Notes: generated by a model not told the origin, from the letters alone. A DNA stretch of 64,000 nt from Saccharothrix sp. (GCF_031180885.1 NZ_JAPSLK010000003.1:201444-265443), one strand, 5' to 3'. Positions 41,909 to 50,744 are shown, numbered from the stretch's first letter. A program made the numbers and translations.

Positions 41909-42413
41909 CGAGCAGCGGCACCCCCTCGAACACGCCGGCGGGCAGCGACAGGCCCAGCCCGGACGCGAACACCACCTGCACCACCAGCGCCAGCACCACC
42001 GCGATCGGCAGCGCCTCCCACCACACCGCGCCCAGCGCCCACGCCGCCCCGAAGAACAGCACGGCCGCCGCGACCGGCCACCCGACCAGGTCGATCAGCA
42101 CCAGGTGCGCCACCAGCAGCGCGACCAGCTTGGCCACGGTCAGCCAGTCGGTGCGCACCCCGGTGTCGACGTCCTCGCCGTCCTCGGCCTCGCCCAACCG
42201 GCCCCGGGCCGTGGCGACGACCGCCGCCACGCCCGTGACCAGCAACAACACCCCCACCGCGTAGGGGAACGCGCGGGCGCCCACGGCGTCCCGGGTCGCG
42301 GCGATGGAGCCCGCGTCCACCAGCGTGAACACGCCCAGCGCCGCGACCAGGCCGCCGAAGACGTACTCCTCGACCTTGGCCGAGGCCTCCCGGGGTGCGG
42401 CGTCGGTGGTCAC
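41901..42413 (-). CDS. tctB: Tripartite tricarboxylate transporter, small membrane subunit TctB
   Basis: A 170-residue protein with four transmembrane helices ([80 protein letters not shown]). Low sequence conservation is usual for TctB; size, topology and position between tctC and tctA identify it. GTG 42413 starts five bases after the tctC stop. Confidence 0.88.
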   Translation of the reverse strand: MTTDAAPREASAKVEEYVFGGLVAALGVFTLVDAGSIAATRDAVGARAFPYAVGVLLLVTGVAAVVATARGRLGEAEDGEDVDTGVRTDWLTVAKLVALLVAHLVLIDLVGWPVAAAVLFFGAAWALGAVWWEALPIAVVLALVVQVVFASGLGLSLPAGVFEGVPLLDG

Positions 42414-42418
42414 CCGAC

Positions 42419-43396
42419 TCACTTGACCAGGCCGATGTCCTGGAGGACCGGCTTGATGCGGCCGATCTCCGCGGTGAGGAACTTGGAGAACTCGTCGCCG
42501 GTCAGGAACGTGTCGGTCCAGCCCTTCTTCTTCAGCTCCTCCTGCCACTGCGGGCTGGCGTGCATGTCGGTGATCAGCTTGACCAGCCGGTCCTTGGCCG
42601 CCGCCGAGATCGAGCCGGGCGCCACGACACCGCGCCAGTTGATCAGCTCCACGCCGGTGCCCAGGTTCTTGAACGTCGGCACGTTCAGGTCCGGGTGCGG
42701 GGTGGCGCCGGAGGTGCCCAGGGCGCGCAGCTTGCCCGCCTTGATCTGCTCCTTGTACTCGCCGACGCCGGAGATGCCCGCGTCGACCTTCTTGCCCAGC
42801 AGCGCCGCCAGCGACTCGCCGCCGCCGGAGTAGGGCACGTAGTTGAGCTTGGCCGGGTCGATGTTCTTGGCCTTGAGCAGCATCGCGGCGAGGATGTGGT
42901 CGGTGCCGCCGGCCGAGCCGCCGGTGATCGACACGCCCTGGCCCTTCTCCTCGACGGCCTTGAGCAGGTCCTCGATGGTCTGGTGCGGCGAGTCGGCCGG
43001 GACGACCACCACCTCCTCCTCGGCGGTCAGCCGCGCGATCGGGGTGGTGTCCTCCAGCCGCTTGTCCACGCCGTTGGTCTCCACCGCGCCGACCATGACC
43101 AGGCCGGTGACCATCAGGTAGGACTCGGACTTCTCGTTGGCCAGCTTCTGCAGCCCGACCGTGCCGCCCGCCCCGCCGACGTTGCTGACCTGCGCCGACT
43201 TGGCCAGGCCCGCGCCGGTGACCGCCGCCTGGATGGCCCGTGCGGTCTGGTCCCAGCCGCCGCCCGGGTCGGCCGGGGCCATGATCTCCAGCTTGGCGAG
43301 TTCCCCGCTCGCCGACTTCGCGCCTCCCCCACACCCCGCGAGCACCAGGCCCGCGGCGACCACCGCCGCGACCAACCGGGTGTGCTGTGCTGCCAT
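42419..43396 (-). CDS. tctC: Tripartite tricarboxylate transporter, binding protein TctC (Bug family)
   Basis: A 325-residue lipoprotein. The signal peptide ends in the lipobox LVLAGC, with the mature Cys at about residue 22. The Bug fold follows: IMAPADPGGGWDQTARAIQA, NVGGAGGTVGLQKLANEKSE, VPADSPHQTIEDLLKAV, ITGGSAGGTDHILAAMLL, VPYSGGGESLAALLGKKVDA. It captures the organic acid outside the membrane for TctAB. GGAGG eight bases before the ATG at 43396. It is divergent from the sensor kinase gene that probably controls it. Confidence 0.94.
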   Translation of the reverse strand: MAAQHTRLVAAVVAAGLVLAGCGGGAKSASGELAKLEIMAPADPGGGWDQTARAIQAAVTGAGLAKSAQVSNVGGAGGTVGLQKLANEKSESYLMVTGLVMVGAVETNGVDKRLEDTTPIARLTAEEEVVVVPADSPHQTIEDLLKAVEEKGQGVSITGGSAGGTDHILAAMLLKAKNIDPAKLNYVPYSGGGESLAALLGKKVDAGISGVGEYKEQIKAGKLRALGTSGATPHPDLNVPTFKNLGTGVELINWRGVVAPGSISAAAKDRLVKLITDMHASPQWQEELKKKGWTDTFLTGDEFSKFLTAEIGRIKPVLQDIGLVK

Positions 43397-43542
43397 CGAT
43401 TTGCCTCCGCGTTCCCACCGGGGCGTCGTCGCCCTGGTTGGGCGGGAACGGTAGGGACGGCGGGAGCGGGCGGTAAGGCATCGGTCGTAAGGGCCGTATT
43501 GGTCGTTTAGGTCGTGGCCGGTCTCACACGCCGTGGGTCAGA
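43397..43542. promoter_or_regulatory. Divergent promoter region between tctC and the sensor kinase
   Basis: It contains an inverted pair CGTTCCC (43410-43416)/GGGAACG (43444-43450) and three direct copies of GGTCGT at 43483-43488, 43501-43506 and 43510-43515. Repeats of this kind in the shared control region of a CitB-regulated transporter suggest response-regulator binding, but no consensus is known to me. Confidence 0.4.
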
Positions 43543-45126
43543 ATGCCTGCCATGCGTCGCCGCACCGTCCCCCTCGGGTGGTCCCTGCTCGTGTTGCAGG
43601 TGGTCATCGTGCTGGTCACGACGTGTGCGGCGGGTCTGCTGGCGGCCAAGTTGCAGTCCGACCGCATCCGCGAGGCCTACAAGGACCGGATGCTGTCGGT
43701 CGCGGAGAGCGTCGCACGGTTGCCCACGGTGGTGGAAGCCTTCAGCGCGCCCGAGCCGTCGGCCACCATCCAGCCGTTGGTGGAACTGATCCGCAAGGCC
43801 TCCGGCGTGACCTATGTGGTCGTCACCGACCGCAACGGTGTGCGGTACGCCCACCCGGACCCGCGGCGTATAGGAGAACGGGTGTCGACGGATCCGAGTT
43901 CGGCGCTGTCGGGCAACGTGTTCGTGGGGACCGAGACCGGCACGCTGGGCACGTCGCTGCGGGCGAAGGTGCCGATCCGGGCGGCGGACGGGCAGATCAT
44001 CGGCATGGCGTCGGTGGGCATCTTGGAGAGTGAACTGTCCGCCGACCTCGCCGAGGACCTTCCCGAGCTGATCGGCTGGTTGGCGGCGGCGGCGCTGGTC
44101 GGCGTGCTGGGCGCGGCGCTGGTGACGCAGTTGGTGCGGCGGCGGACGTTCAAGCTGGAGCCGGCCGAGATCGCGCAGCTGCTGGAGACCCGGGACGCGA
44201 TGCTGCACGGCATCCGCGAGGGGGTCGTGGCGGTGGACGACCGGGAGCGGTTGGCGCTGGTCAACGACGAGGCCGTGCGCTTGTTGGGCCTGACCGAGGA
44301 TCCCACTGGTCGACCGGCTGCCGAGGTCTTGGAGGACGGCGGGCTGCTGGATCTGGCGCGGGGTGTCGACGACGTGGCCGACCGGTTGGTGCTGGCCGGG
44401 GAGCGGGTGCTGGTCGCCAACCGCATGACGGCCAAGACGCAGGGGCGTCCGGTGGGTGTCGTGTTGACGTTGCGTGACCGGACGGAGCTGCACGACGCGT
44501 TGCGGCAGTTGGACGGGCAGCGGACGGTGACAGAGGTGCTGCGGGCGCAGGCGCACGAGTTCTCCAACCACCTGCATGTGATCGGTGGTCTGGTGGAGCT
44601 GGACCGGCGTGCCGAGGCGGTGGCCTACATCGAGCGGGTCGGCGGGGCAGGGTCGGTGACCTCGGACATCATCTCCGGTGCGGTGGCCGATCCGGCGTTG
44701 GCGGCGTTGCTGCTGGCCAAGTCCTCTACGGCGCACGAGCGGGGTGTGGCGTTGCGGCTGGACCCGTCGTCGGCGGTAGCGACCCGGGCGGGCGATGATG
44801 CGCTGACGGTGTTGGGGAACTTGGTGGACAACGCGGTCGACGCGGTCGATCCGGGCGGGACGGTGCGGGTGCTGGTGCGGTCGTCGTCGGACGGGGTGCG
44901 GATGGTCGTGGACGACGACGGGCCGGGGGTCGAGGAGTCGCAGCGGGGGCGGATCTTCACGTTGGGCGTGAGTTCGAAGGCGCCGGAGGGTGCGCACGGG
45001 CGAGGGATCGGGTTGGCTTTGGTGTCCAGGGTGGTCACCCGGCGCAGTGGGCGGGTGGAGATCACTGATTCCGAGTTGGGTGGCGCGTCGTTCGACGTGT
45101 GGCTGCCGGATGGCGGTGTCCGATGA
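43543..45126 (+). CDS. Sensor histidine kinase, CitA/DcuS-type
   Basis: A 527-residue kinase. Transmembrane helix 1 is residues 12-34 (SLLVLQVVIVLVTTCAAGLL), followed by an extracytoplasmic PAS/Cache domain (SGVTYVVVTDRNGVRYAHPD, GQIIGMASVGI), helix 2 (LIGWLAAAALVGVLGAALVT), a cytoplasmic PAS and the kinase core. Dimerisation His is in LRAQAHEFSNHLHVIGGLVE; N, G1 and G2 boxes are LVDNAVDAVDPGG, DDDGPGV and GRGIGLALVSRV. This family senses extracellular C4-dicarboxylates and citrate, matching the adjacent TctABC. It overlaps the response regulator by four bases. ATG 43552 is an alternative start. Confidence 0.93.
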   Translation: MPAMRRRTVPLGWSLLVLQVVIVLVTTCAAGLLAAKLQSDRIREAYKDRMLSVAESVARLPTVVEAFSAPEPSATIQPLVELIRKASGVTYVVVTDRNGVRYAHPDPRRIGERVSTDPSSALSGNVFVGTETGTLGTSLRAKVPIRAADGQIIGMASVGILESELSADLAEDLPELIGWLAAAALVGVLGAALVTQLVRRRTFKLEPAEIAQLLETRDAMLHGIREGVVAVDDRERLALVNDEAVRLLGLTEDPTGRPAAEVLEDGGLLDLARGVDDVADRLVLAGERVLVANRMTAKTQGRPVGVVLTLRDRTELHDALRQLDGQRTVTEVLRAQAHEFSNHLHVIGGLVELDRRAEAVAYIERVGGAGSVTSDIISGAVADPALAALLLAKSSTAHERGVALRLDPSSAVATRAGDDALTVLGNLVDNAVDAVDPGGTVRVLVRSSSDGVRMVVDDDGPGVEESQRGRIFTLGVSSKAPEGAHGRGIGLALVSRVVTRRSGRVEITDSELGGASFDVWLPDGGVR

Positions 45127-45791
45127 CCGTGCGGACGTTGGTGGTGGACGACGACTTCGCGGTCGCGGCCGTGCACCGGGCTTTCCTGGAGGCGTTGCCG
45201 GAGTTCACGGTGGTGGGCGAGGCGCACGGGGGTGGCGAGGCGTTGCGGGCGGTGGAATCGCTGCGGCCGGACCTGGTGCTGCTGGACATCCACCTGCCGG
45301 ACATCTCCGGCTTGGAGGTGCTGGCCCGGTTGCGGGCGCGGTCGGGTCCGCCGGTCGATGTGATCGCGGTGACGGCGGCGCGGGAGCTGGAGACCGTGCG
45401 GCAGGCCATGTCCCGAGGGGTAGATCATTACCTGGTGAAGCCGTTTACGCGGGCGGCTTTCCTGGACCGGATGCGGGAGTACTTGGCGCGGCGGTTGGAG
45501 GTGCAGCGGTTGGGGCAGTGGCTGGACCAGGACGAGGTGGACCAGCTGTTGCAGCACCGGCCGCGGGCGGGGTTGCCGAAGGGGTTGTCGGCGGTGACGT
45601 TGCGGCTGGTGACGGAGGCGCTGCGGGACAGCGAGGCGGACCTGTCGGCGCAGGAGGTCGGGGAGCGGGCGGGGTTGTCGCGCGTTAGTGCGCGGCGGTA
45701 CTTGGAGCACTTGGTGGCGGTGGGGAAGGCCGAGGTCCAGCCGCGGTACGGGATGGCCAACCGGCCGGCCCACGGGTACCGGCTGACCTGA
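45123..45791 (+). CDS. Response regulator, CitB/DcuR-type
   Basis: A 222-residue regulator. The receiver holds VVDDDFAVAAVHRAFLEAL, the phospho-acceptor Asp in DLVLLDIHLPDISGLEVL, and Lys in YLVKPFTRAAF. The output is the HTH of the CitT/DcuR group (AQEVGERAGLSRVSARRYLE followed by HLVAVGKAEVQPRYG). The ATG at 45123 overlaps the kinase stop (ATGA). It is expected to activate tctCBA in response to the substrate. Confidence 0.93.
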   Translation: MTVRTLVVDDDFAVAAVHRAFLEALPEFTVVGEAHGGGEALRAVESLRPDLVLLDIHLPDISGLEVLARLRARSGPPVDVIAVTAARELETVRQAMSRGVDHYLVKPFTRAAFLDRMREYLARRLEVQRLGQWLDQDEVDQLLQHRPRAGLPKGLSAVTLRLVTEALRDSEADLSAQEVGERAGLSRVSARRYLEHLVAVGKAEVQPRYGMANRPAHGYRLT

Positions 45792-45903
45792 GCCGGGCTT
45801 GGGCTGACTCGGGCCGGGTTCGGCTGATTCGAGCTGGACCGGGGGGCTGAGTGTGGCGTGTGGTGGCGAGCAGCGCGCGGGTTGTGGTGGGAGCGGCGGT
45901 CGG

Positions 45904-45943
45904 TGGGTTGGCTTGGTCGGGGGGTGGGTTGGCTTGGTCGGGG
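45904..45943 (+). repeat. 21-base tandem repeat (TGGGTTGGCTTGGTCGGGGG) x2
   Basis: TGGGTTGGCTTGGTCGGGGG starts at 45904 and again at 45925 with a 21-base period. It lies after the response regulator in a G-rich, gene-free stretch leading to the large inverted repeat. Confidence 0.75.
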
Positions 45944-45977
45944 ATGGTGCTGGATGGTGGTTGGATTCGGCTGCCGG

Positions 45978-46169
45978 TGTGTGTCCACCCGCCCACCCCC
46001 TCCCAGGCCACCTGGCACAAGCCAGGCGCGCCCTGCGCGCCGAGCGCGCTTCGCGCGGGCCGAAGGCCCGGCTTCGCCGGGCCTTCGGCCGCAGGCTGCC
46101 CCGGCGAAGGCGGGTGTCTTTGTGGCTTTTGCGAGGTGGCCTGGGAGGGGGTGGGCGGGTGGACACACA
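45978..46169. repeat. 192-base element with perfect 36-base inverted arms
   Basis: Positions 45978-46013 are exactly complementary to 46134-46169 over all 36 bases; the left arm starts TGTGTGTCCACCCGCCCACC. Inside is a second perfect stem, 46058-46071 with 46077-46090 and a CTTCG loop, plus GCGCGC-type repeats. No frame in it looks like a gene. It lies between the convergent response regulator and GH13 genes, so it could be a terminator, but it is far longer than needed and looks like a mobile miniature or REP-type element. Confidence 0.8.
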
Positions 46170-46228
46170 ACCGGCGGCCGAAGCCCAACCCGCAAAGCCA
46201 GACCCAGCCGCACAACCCGACCGATCGC

Positions 46229-47779
46229 CTACCGGTCAGGCCGGACCCCGTCCGCCCAAGCCCGCAACCACCGACACCCGTACCCCTCCAACGTGAACCT
46301 CGGCTTCACCCCCTCCTCGCTGAACACATCCACGAACTCGCCATCCACAGTGGACAGGTCCACCTCGACCTCCCCCTCCCCCAGGTTGTGCACCGCCACC
46401 ACCGTCCCCCCGTCGATGTCACACCGGTGCGCCAACACCGCCGGCTCCGCCGTGTCGATCACCTGGAACGCCCCCCAAGCCAACTCCGGACAATCCCGAT
46501 ACCCCCGGATCAACAGCTTGATCCACGACAGCAGCGACCCCTCCTCGTGCCGCTGCTCCCGGACCGCGTCCCACCACATCGGGGTCCGCACCGCGAGCCT
46601 GCCCTCCTGCGACAGGTCCTCCGTCATCCCCACCTCCTCGCCGTAGAACAACACCGGCGTCCCCGGAAGCGTGAACAACAGGCTGTACACCATCTTGATC
46701 CGCCGCGGATCACCCCCGACCATGGACGGCAACCGCCGCCGCAACCCCCGCCCGTACAGCTGCATCTCCGGCTCCGGCCCGAAAGCCTGGAAGACCTCCT
46801 GGCGCTCCGGCTCGGTCAGCTTGTCCAGGGTCAACTCGTCGTGGTTGCGCACGAACGTCGCCCAGTGGCAGTCCCGCGGCGGCACAGGCCGCTCCCCCAG
46901 AGCATGGCTCAACGGGCTGGCGTCCTTCCGGGCCAGCGACAGGTACATCTGCTGCATCCCGATGAAGTCGAAGCACATGTGCAGCTCATCGCCGACACCG
47001 TCCCTGCTCCCGAAGAACTTCATCGTCTCCGCGTACGGCAGGTTGACCTCACCCAGCAGCACCCCCTCCCCGTTCCGCCTGGACAGGAACGCCCGCAGAT
47101 CCCCCAGGTAGTCGTGCGGATCAGGCAGGTCCTGGACCGGGGCCTCCAGCAGGAACGGCACCGCGTCCACCCGGAACCCGGACAACCCCAGCTCCATCCA
47201 GAACCCCATCACCCGCGCGATCTCGTCGCGCACGGCCGGGTTGGCCACGTTCAAGTCCGGCTGGTGCTTGTAGAACCGGTGCAGGTAGTACTGGCCCGTT
47301 CGTTCGTCCTTCTCCCACAAGGACTTCTCCCGATCCGGGAACACCACGCCCTTCTCCGCGTCCGGCGGCGGCCGGTCGCGCCAGACGTACCAGTCGCGGC
47401 GGGGGTTGTCGCGGGACGACCTCGCTTCCTCGAACCACGGGTGGCGGTCGGAGGTGTGGTTGACGACCAGGTCGGCGATCACGCGCATACCGCGGTCACG
47501 TGCCGTGCGGACGAATTCGACGAAGTCGCCGTGGGTGCCCAGGCGGGGGTCCACGCCGTAGAAGTCGGTGATGTCGTAGCCGTCGTCGCGATCCGGTGAG
47601 GGGAAGAACGGCATCAGCCAGAGGCACGTCACGCCCAGGCTGTGCAGGTGGTCGATCTTCTGGGTCAGGCCGCGGAAGTCGCCGTGGCCGTCGCCGTCGG
47701 AGTCGTGGAAGGTTTCCACGTCCAGGCAGTAGACGACGGCGTTCTTCCACCACAGGTCGGCGGTCCGGGTGAGCTTCAC
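46229..47779 (-). CDS. GH13 alpha-amylase family protein (trehalose synthase-like)
   Basis: A 516-residue glycoside hydrolase family 13 enzyme without signal peptide. It begins WWKNAVVYCLDVETFHDSDG, resembling trehalose synthase. Catalytic residues: nucleophile Asp in LSGFRVDAVPFLLEA, acid Glu in VLLGEVNLPY, and Asp in FVRNHDELTLDK, with VIADLVVNHTSDRHPWF as the first conserved region. It ends in a small beta domain. It may interconvert maltose and trehalose or act on other alpha-glucans. GTG 47779 overlaps the stop of the LLM gene (GTGA). Confidence 0.9.
   Translation of the reverse strand: MKLTRTADLWWKNAVVYCLDVETFHDSDGDGHGDFRGLTQKIDHLHSLGVTCLWLMPFFPSPDRDDGYDITDFYGVDPRLGTHGDFVEFVRTARDRGMRVIADLVVNHTSDRHPWFEEARSSRDNPRRDWYVWRDRPPPDAEKGVVFPDREKSLWEKDERTGQYYLHRFYKHQPDLNVANPAVRDEIARVMGFWMELGLSGFRVDAVPFLLEAPVQDLPDPHDYLGDLRAFLSRRNGEGVLLGEVNLPYAETMKFFGSRDGVGDELHMCFDFIGMQQMYLSLARKDASPLSHALGERPVPPRDCHWATFVRNHDELTLDKLTEPERQEVFQAFGPEPEMQLYGRGLRRRLPSMVGGDPRRIKMVYSLLFTLPGTPVLFYGEEVGMTEDLSQEGRLAVRTPMWWDAVREQRHEEGSLLSWIKLLIRGYRDCPELAWGAFQVIDTAEPAVLAHRCDIDGGTVVAVHNLGEGEVEVDLSTVDGEFVDVFSEEGVKPRFTLEGYGCRWLRAWADGVRPDR
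46344..46354. repeat. TCCACAGTGGA palindrome within the GH13 gene
   Basis: Same 11-base palindrome as at 12377-12387. The surroundings are ATCCACAGTGGACAGG. Confidence 0.6.
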
Positions 47780-48735
47780 CGGCCCACCTCCGGCAGGACG
47801 TGCTCGCCGAACGCGTCGAGGAACCGGTCCTGCTCCTGCCCCACGTGGTGCAGGTAGATCTCGTCGAAGCCCAACTCCACGTACCCGGTGAGGCGCGCCG
47901 CGTGCTCGCCGAGGTCGGCGGAGACGTTGACGGTGCGCGCGACCTGTTCGGGGGTGACCTGCTCGGAGATCACGTCGAACTGCTCGGCGGTCTCGACGTC
48001 CCAGCACACCGGCGGGGCGAAGACGTTGGAGCGCCACTGCTCGTGCGCGATCGCGAGGGCTTCCTCCTCGGTGGGCGCCCAGCTCAGGTGCACCTGGAGG
48101 CACAGCCTGCCGACGCCGCCCGCGCCCCGGTAGGCCTCGACGACCTTGCGCAGGTGCTCGGTCGGGCCGTTGACGGTGATCAGCCCGTCGGCCCACTCCG
48201 CGTGCCCCCGCGCGGTCTCCGCGCTCACCGCCGCGCCCAGCAGCTTGGGCGGCTCGCCGGGTCTGGTCCACACCCTGGCGCGGTCGACGGTGACCAGGCC
48301 GTCGTGGCTGACCTCCTCGCCGTTGAGCAGCGCGCGGATGATGTCGACGCATTCGCGCAGGCGGGCGGTGCGGACGTCCTTGCGGGGCCAGCGCTGGCCG
48401 GTGATGTGCTCGTTGCTCGCCTCACCGGTGCCCAGCGCGGTCCAGAACCGGCCGGGGTACATGGCGGCGAGCGTGCCGATGGCCTGCGCGATGACCGCCG
48501 GGTGGTACCGCTGGCCGGGCGCGTTGACGATGCCGAACGGCAGGCCGGTGCCTTCGAGGGCCGCGCCGAGCCACGACCAGGCGAAACCGGACTGGCCCTG
48601 GCGGGCGCTCCACGGCGAGAAGTGGTCGGAGGACATCGCGGCGTCGAACCCGACCTCTTCCGCCCGTCTCACGGCCCTGAGCAGCTCGGACGGGTGTATC
48701 TGCTCGTGCGAGGCGTGCACACCGATGACCGTCAT
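47776..48735 (-). CDS. LLM-class flavin or F420-dependent oxidoreductase
   Basis: A 319-residue luciferase-like TIM-barrel oxidoreductase. It starts MTVIGVHASHEQIHPSELLR and shows GFDAAMSSDHFSPWSARQGQ, LPFGIVNAPGQRYHPAVIAQ, RFWTALGTGEASNEHITGQR and ADGLITVNGP, close to F420-dependent glucose-6-phosphate dehydrogenases and to a subgroup (TIGR03885-like) thought to use FMN instead. The cofactor cannot be settled here. The overlap with the GH13 gene is strict (GTGA), so the oxidoreductase probably acts on a sugar linked to that enzyme. Confidence 0.87.
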   Translation of the reverse strand: MTVIGVHASHEQIHPSELLRAVRRAEEVGFDAAMSSDHFSPWSARQGQSGFAWSWLGAALEGTGLPFGIVNAPGQRYHPAVIAQAIGTLAAMYPGRFWTALGTGEASNEHITGQRWPRKDVRTARLRECVDIIRALLNGEEVSHDGLVTVDRARVWTRPGEPPKLLGAAVSAETARGHAEWADGLITVNGPTEHLRKVVEAYRGAGGVGRLCLQVHLSWAPTEEEALAIAHEQWRSNVFAPPVCWDVETAEQFDVISEQVTPEQVARTVNVSADLGEHAARLTGYVELGFDEIYLHHVGQEQDRFLDAFGEHVLPEVGR

Positions 48736-48774
48736 GGGCTGTGTGGTACCCGCGACGGCCGGGCGTGACACCGG

Positions 48775-49254
48775 TCAGGTCAGTTCAGGGCGGTGCTTCG
48801 GGGCGGGCTCGTCGGGGCGCACGTCGACCACGTCGCCGTCGATCACCACGCCGCCGGCCGTCGGCGGGCGGCCGTAGCGCAGGTTCAGGGTCATCTCGCG
48901 TTCGCGCTGTTCGGCGCGGCGGGCGATGCGCTTGCTGATCAGCCGGCGGGTGGGCGGGAACAGCAGGAACAGGCCCGCGAGGTCGCTGAGGAAGCCGGGG
49001 ACGATGATCAGGAACCCGGCCGCGGCGATGAGGACGCCGTCGGCGATCTCCTGGTGCGGGGCGCGGCGGGTGCGGACGGCCTCGGTGAAGGCGGCCATCG
49101 TGCGTGCGCCCTCGCGGCGCATGAGCACCGAGCCGACGACGCCGCCGAGGACCAGCAGCCCGAGCGTGGGCAGGAAACCCCACGTCCCGGCCGCCCACAC
49201 CAAGGTCAGCAACTCGACGGCGAGACCGATCAGCACTACCGCGAACACGCGCAT
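48775..49254 (-). CDS. FxsA-family membrane protein
   Basis: A 159-residue protein with three or four hydrophobic helices: VFAVVLIGLAVELLTLVWAA, FLPTLGLLVLGGVVGSVLMR and the conserved ADGVLIAAAGFLIIVPGFLS followed by DLAGLFLLFPPTRRL. This FxsA signature is intact. E. coli FxsA over-expression blocks phage T7 exclusion by F-plasmid PifA, but its normal role is unknown. The C-terminal tail is cytoplasmic and charged. Confidence 0.9.
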   Translation of the reverse strand: MRVFAVVLIGLAVELLTLVWAAGTWGFLPTLGLLVLGGVVGSVLMRREGARTMAAFTEAVRTRRAPHQEIADGVLIAAAGFLIIVPGFLSDLAGLFLLFPPTRRLISKRIARRAEQREREMTLNLRYGRPPTAGGVVIDGDVVDVRPDEPAPKHRPELT

Positions 49255-49361
49255 ACCCCACCAACGAACGAGCGGCCCAAAACACTCCCTGCCGAAATAT
49301 TTACGTCTAACGGCCCTTCTGGCAGCATATCTTTACGCCACTCAACGGGTAGGGAGTATGG
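49255..49361 (+). promoter_or_regulatory. AT-rich promoter region of kamA
   Basis: It contains a direct repeat ATATTTACG (49297-49305) and ATATCTTTACG (49327-49337), 30 bases apart, in an otherwise GC-rich genome, and AGGGAG five bases before the ATG. The repeat may be a regulator site or overlapping promoter elements. Confidence 0.4.
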
Positions 49362-50744
49362 ATGACTGCGCTACACGACGTCGTGCCCGCGGTGCCGCGA
49401 CCCGACCTCCAGCCGTACACCTACGTCCGTCGCGAGCTGATCGAGCCCGACTGGCGGCGGTTCCCCGGTTGGCGGCAGGTCACCGACGCGCAGTGGCGGG
49501 ACGCCCAGTGGCAGCGGGTGAACTGCGTGAAGAACGTCAAGCAGCTGCGCACCGTGATGGGCGACCTGCTCGACGAGCGGTTCTACGACGAGCTGGCAGC
49601 CGACCAGGCCGACCTCGCCACGATGTCCATGCTCGTGCCGCCGCAGATGCTCAACACCATGGCGCCGCACGCCGCGCCGCAGGACTTCACCGACGCGTTC
49701 TTCGCCGACCCGGTCCGCCGGTACATGATCCCGGTCCGCTCCGACCGTGACCCGCGCTGGCCGAGCCACCCGCACTCGTCGCGCGACTCCCTGCACGAGG
49801 CCGAGATGTGGGTGGTCGAGGGCCTGACCCACCGCTACCCGACCAAGGTGCTGGCCGAACTGGTGTCCACGTGCCCCCAGTACTGCGGGCACTGCACGCG
49901 CATGGACCTGGTCGGCAACTCCACCCCGCAGGTGCAGAAGCACAAGCTGCTGCTCAAGCCGGTGGACCGGCAGGACCAGATGATCGACTACCTCAAGCGC
50001 ACGCCGGGCGTGCGGGACGTGGTGGTCTCCGGCGGCGACGTGGCGAACGTGCCGTGGCCGCAGCTGGAGTCGTTCCTGATGCGGCTGCTGGACGTCGAGA
50101 CCGTGCGCGACGTCCGGCTGGCCACCAAGGCGCTCGCGGGCCTGCCGCAGCACTGGCTCCAGCCGCGCGTCGTGGAGGGGATGGAGCGCGTGGCTCGCAC
50201 CGCCCACCGGCGTGGCGTGAACCTCGCGATCCACACCCACGTCAACCACGCGCAGTCGGTGACCCCGCTGGTCGCCGAGGCGGCGCGGACGGCGCTGGAC
50301 GTCGGCGTGCGGGACGTGCGCAACCAGGGCGTGCTGATGAAGGGCGTCAACGCGACGCCGGACGACCTGCTGGACCTGTGCTTCGCACTGCAGGGCGAGG
50401 CGAACATCCTGCCGTACTACTTCTACATGTGCGACATGATCCCCAACGCCGAGCACTGGCGCGTGGCGGTGTGGGAGGCGCAGGAACTCCAACACGCGAT
50501 CATGGGCTACCTGCCCGGTTACGCGACGCCGCGCATCGTGTGCGACGTGCCGTACGTCGGCAAGCGCTGGGTCCACCAGGTCGCCGAGTACGACCGGGAG
50601 CTGGGCATCTCGTACTGGACCAAGAACTACCGGACCGGCATCGAACTGGCGGACCCGGACGCCCTCGACCGCCGGTACCCGTACTACGACCCGATCTCGA
50701 CGTTGGGCGAGGCGGGTCGCGACTGGTGGGCCAACCAGGCCTAG
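49362..50744 (+). CDS. kamA: Lysine 2,3-aminomutase (KamA family, radical SAM)
   Basis: A 460-residue PLP- and SAM-dependent radical enzyme converting L-lysine to beta-lysine. The iron-sulfur cluster motif is CPQYCGHC at residues 171-178. The PLP Lys is probably in NQGVLMKGVNATPDDL, and the SAM-binding VSGGDVANVP fits GGxE-type motifs. It also has YYFYMCDMIPNAEHWRVAVW. The long N-terminal extension (VRRELIEPDWRRFPGWRQVT) is normal for this subgroup. It is alone in its operon, 12 kb from kamDE, but supplies their substrate. Some relatives act on other amino acids (for example glutamate or arginine), so substrate is inferred. Confidence 0.9.
   Translation: MTALHDVVPAVPRPDLQPYTYVRRELIEPDWRRFPGWRQVTDAQWRDAQWQRVNCVKNVKQLRTVMGDLLDERFYDELAADQADLATMSMLVPPQMLNTMAPHAAPQDFTDAFFADPVRRYMIPVRSDRDPRWPSHPHSSRDSLHEAEMWVVEGLTHRYPTKVLAELVSTCPQYCGHCTRMDLVGNSTPQVQKHKLLLKPVDRQDQMIDYLKRTPGVRDVVVSGGDVANVPWPQLESFLMRLLDVETVRDVRLATKALAGLPQHWLQPRVVEGMERVARTAHRRGVNLAIHTHVNHAQSVTPLVAEAARTALDVGVRDVRNQGVLMKGVNATPDDLLDLCFALQGEANILPYYFYMCDMIPNAEHWRVAVWEAQELQHAIMGYLPGYATPRIVCDVPYVGKRWVHQVAEYDRELGISYWTKNYRTGIELADPDALDRRYPYYDPISTLGEAGRDWWANQA

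Noticed and set aside
45792-46228. Candidate genes within the inverted-repeat region
   Set aside because: Open frames in all six directions are caused by GC-rich inverted and tandem repeats; no start or domain supports them.
45858-46646. Glycosylated or collagen-like repeat protein from G-rich frames
   Set aside because: The repeats translate to Trp/Gly/Val runs only because of the TGGGTTGGC repeat; no signal peptide or Shine-Dalgarno.
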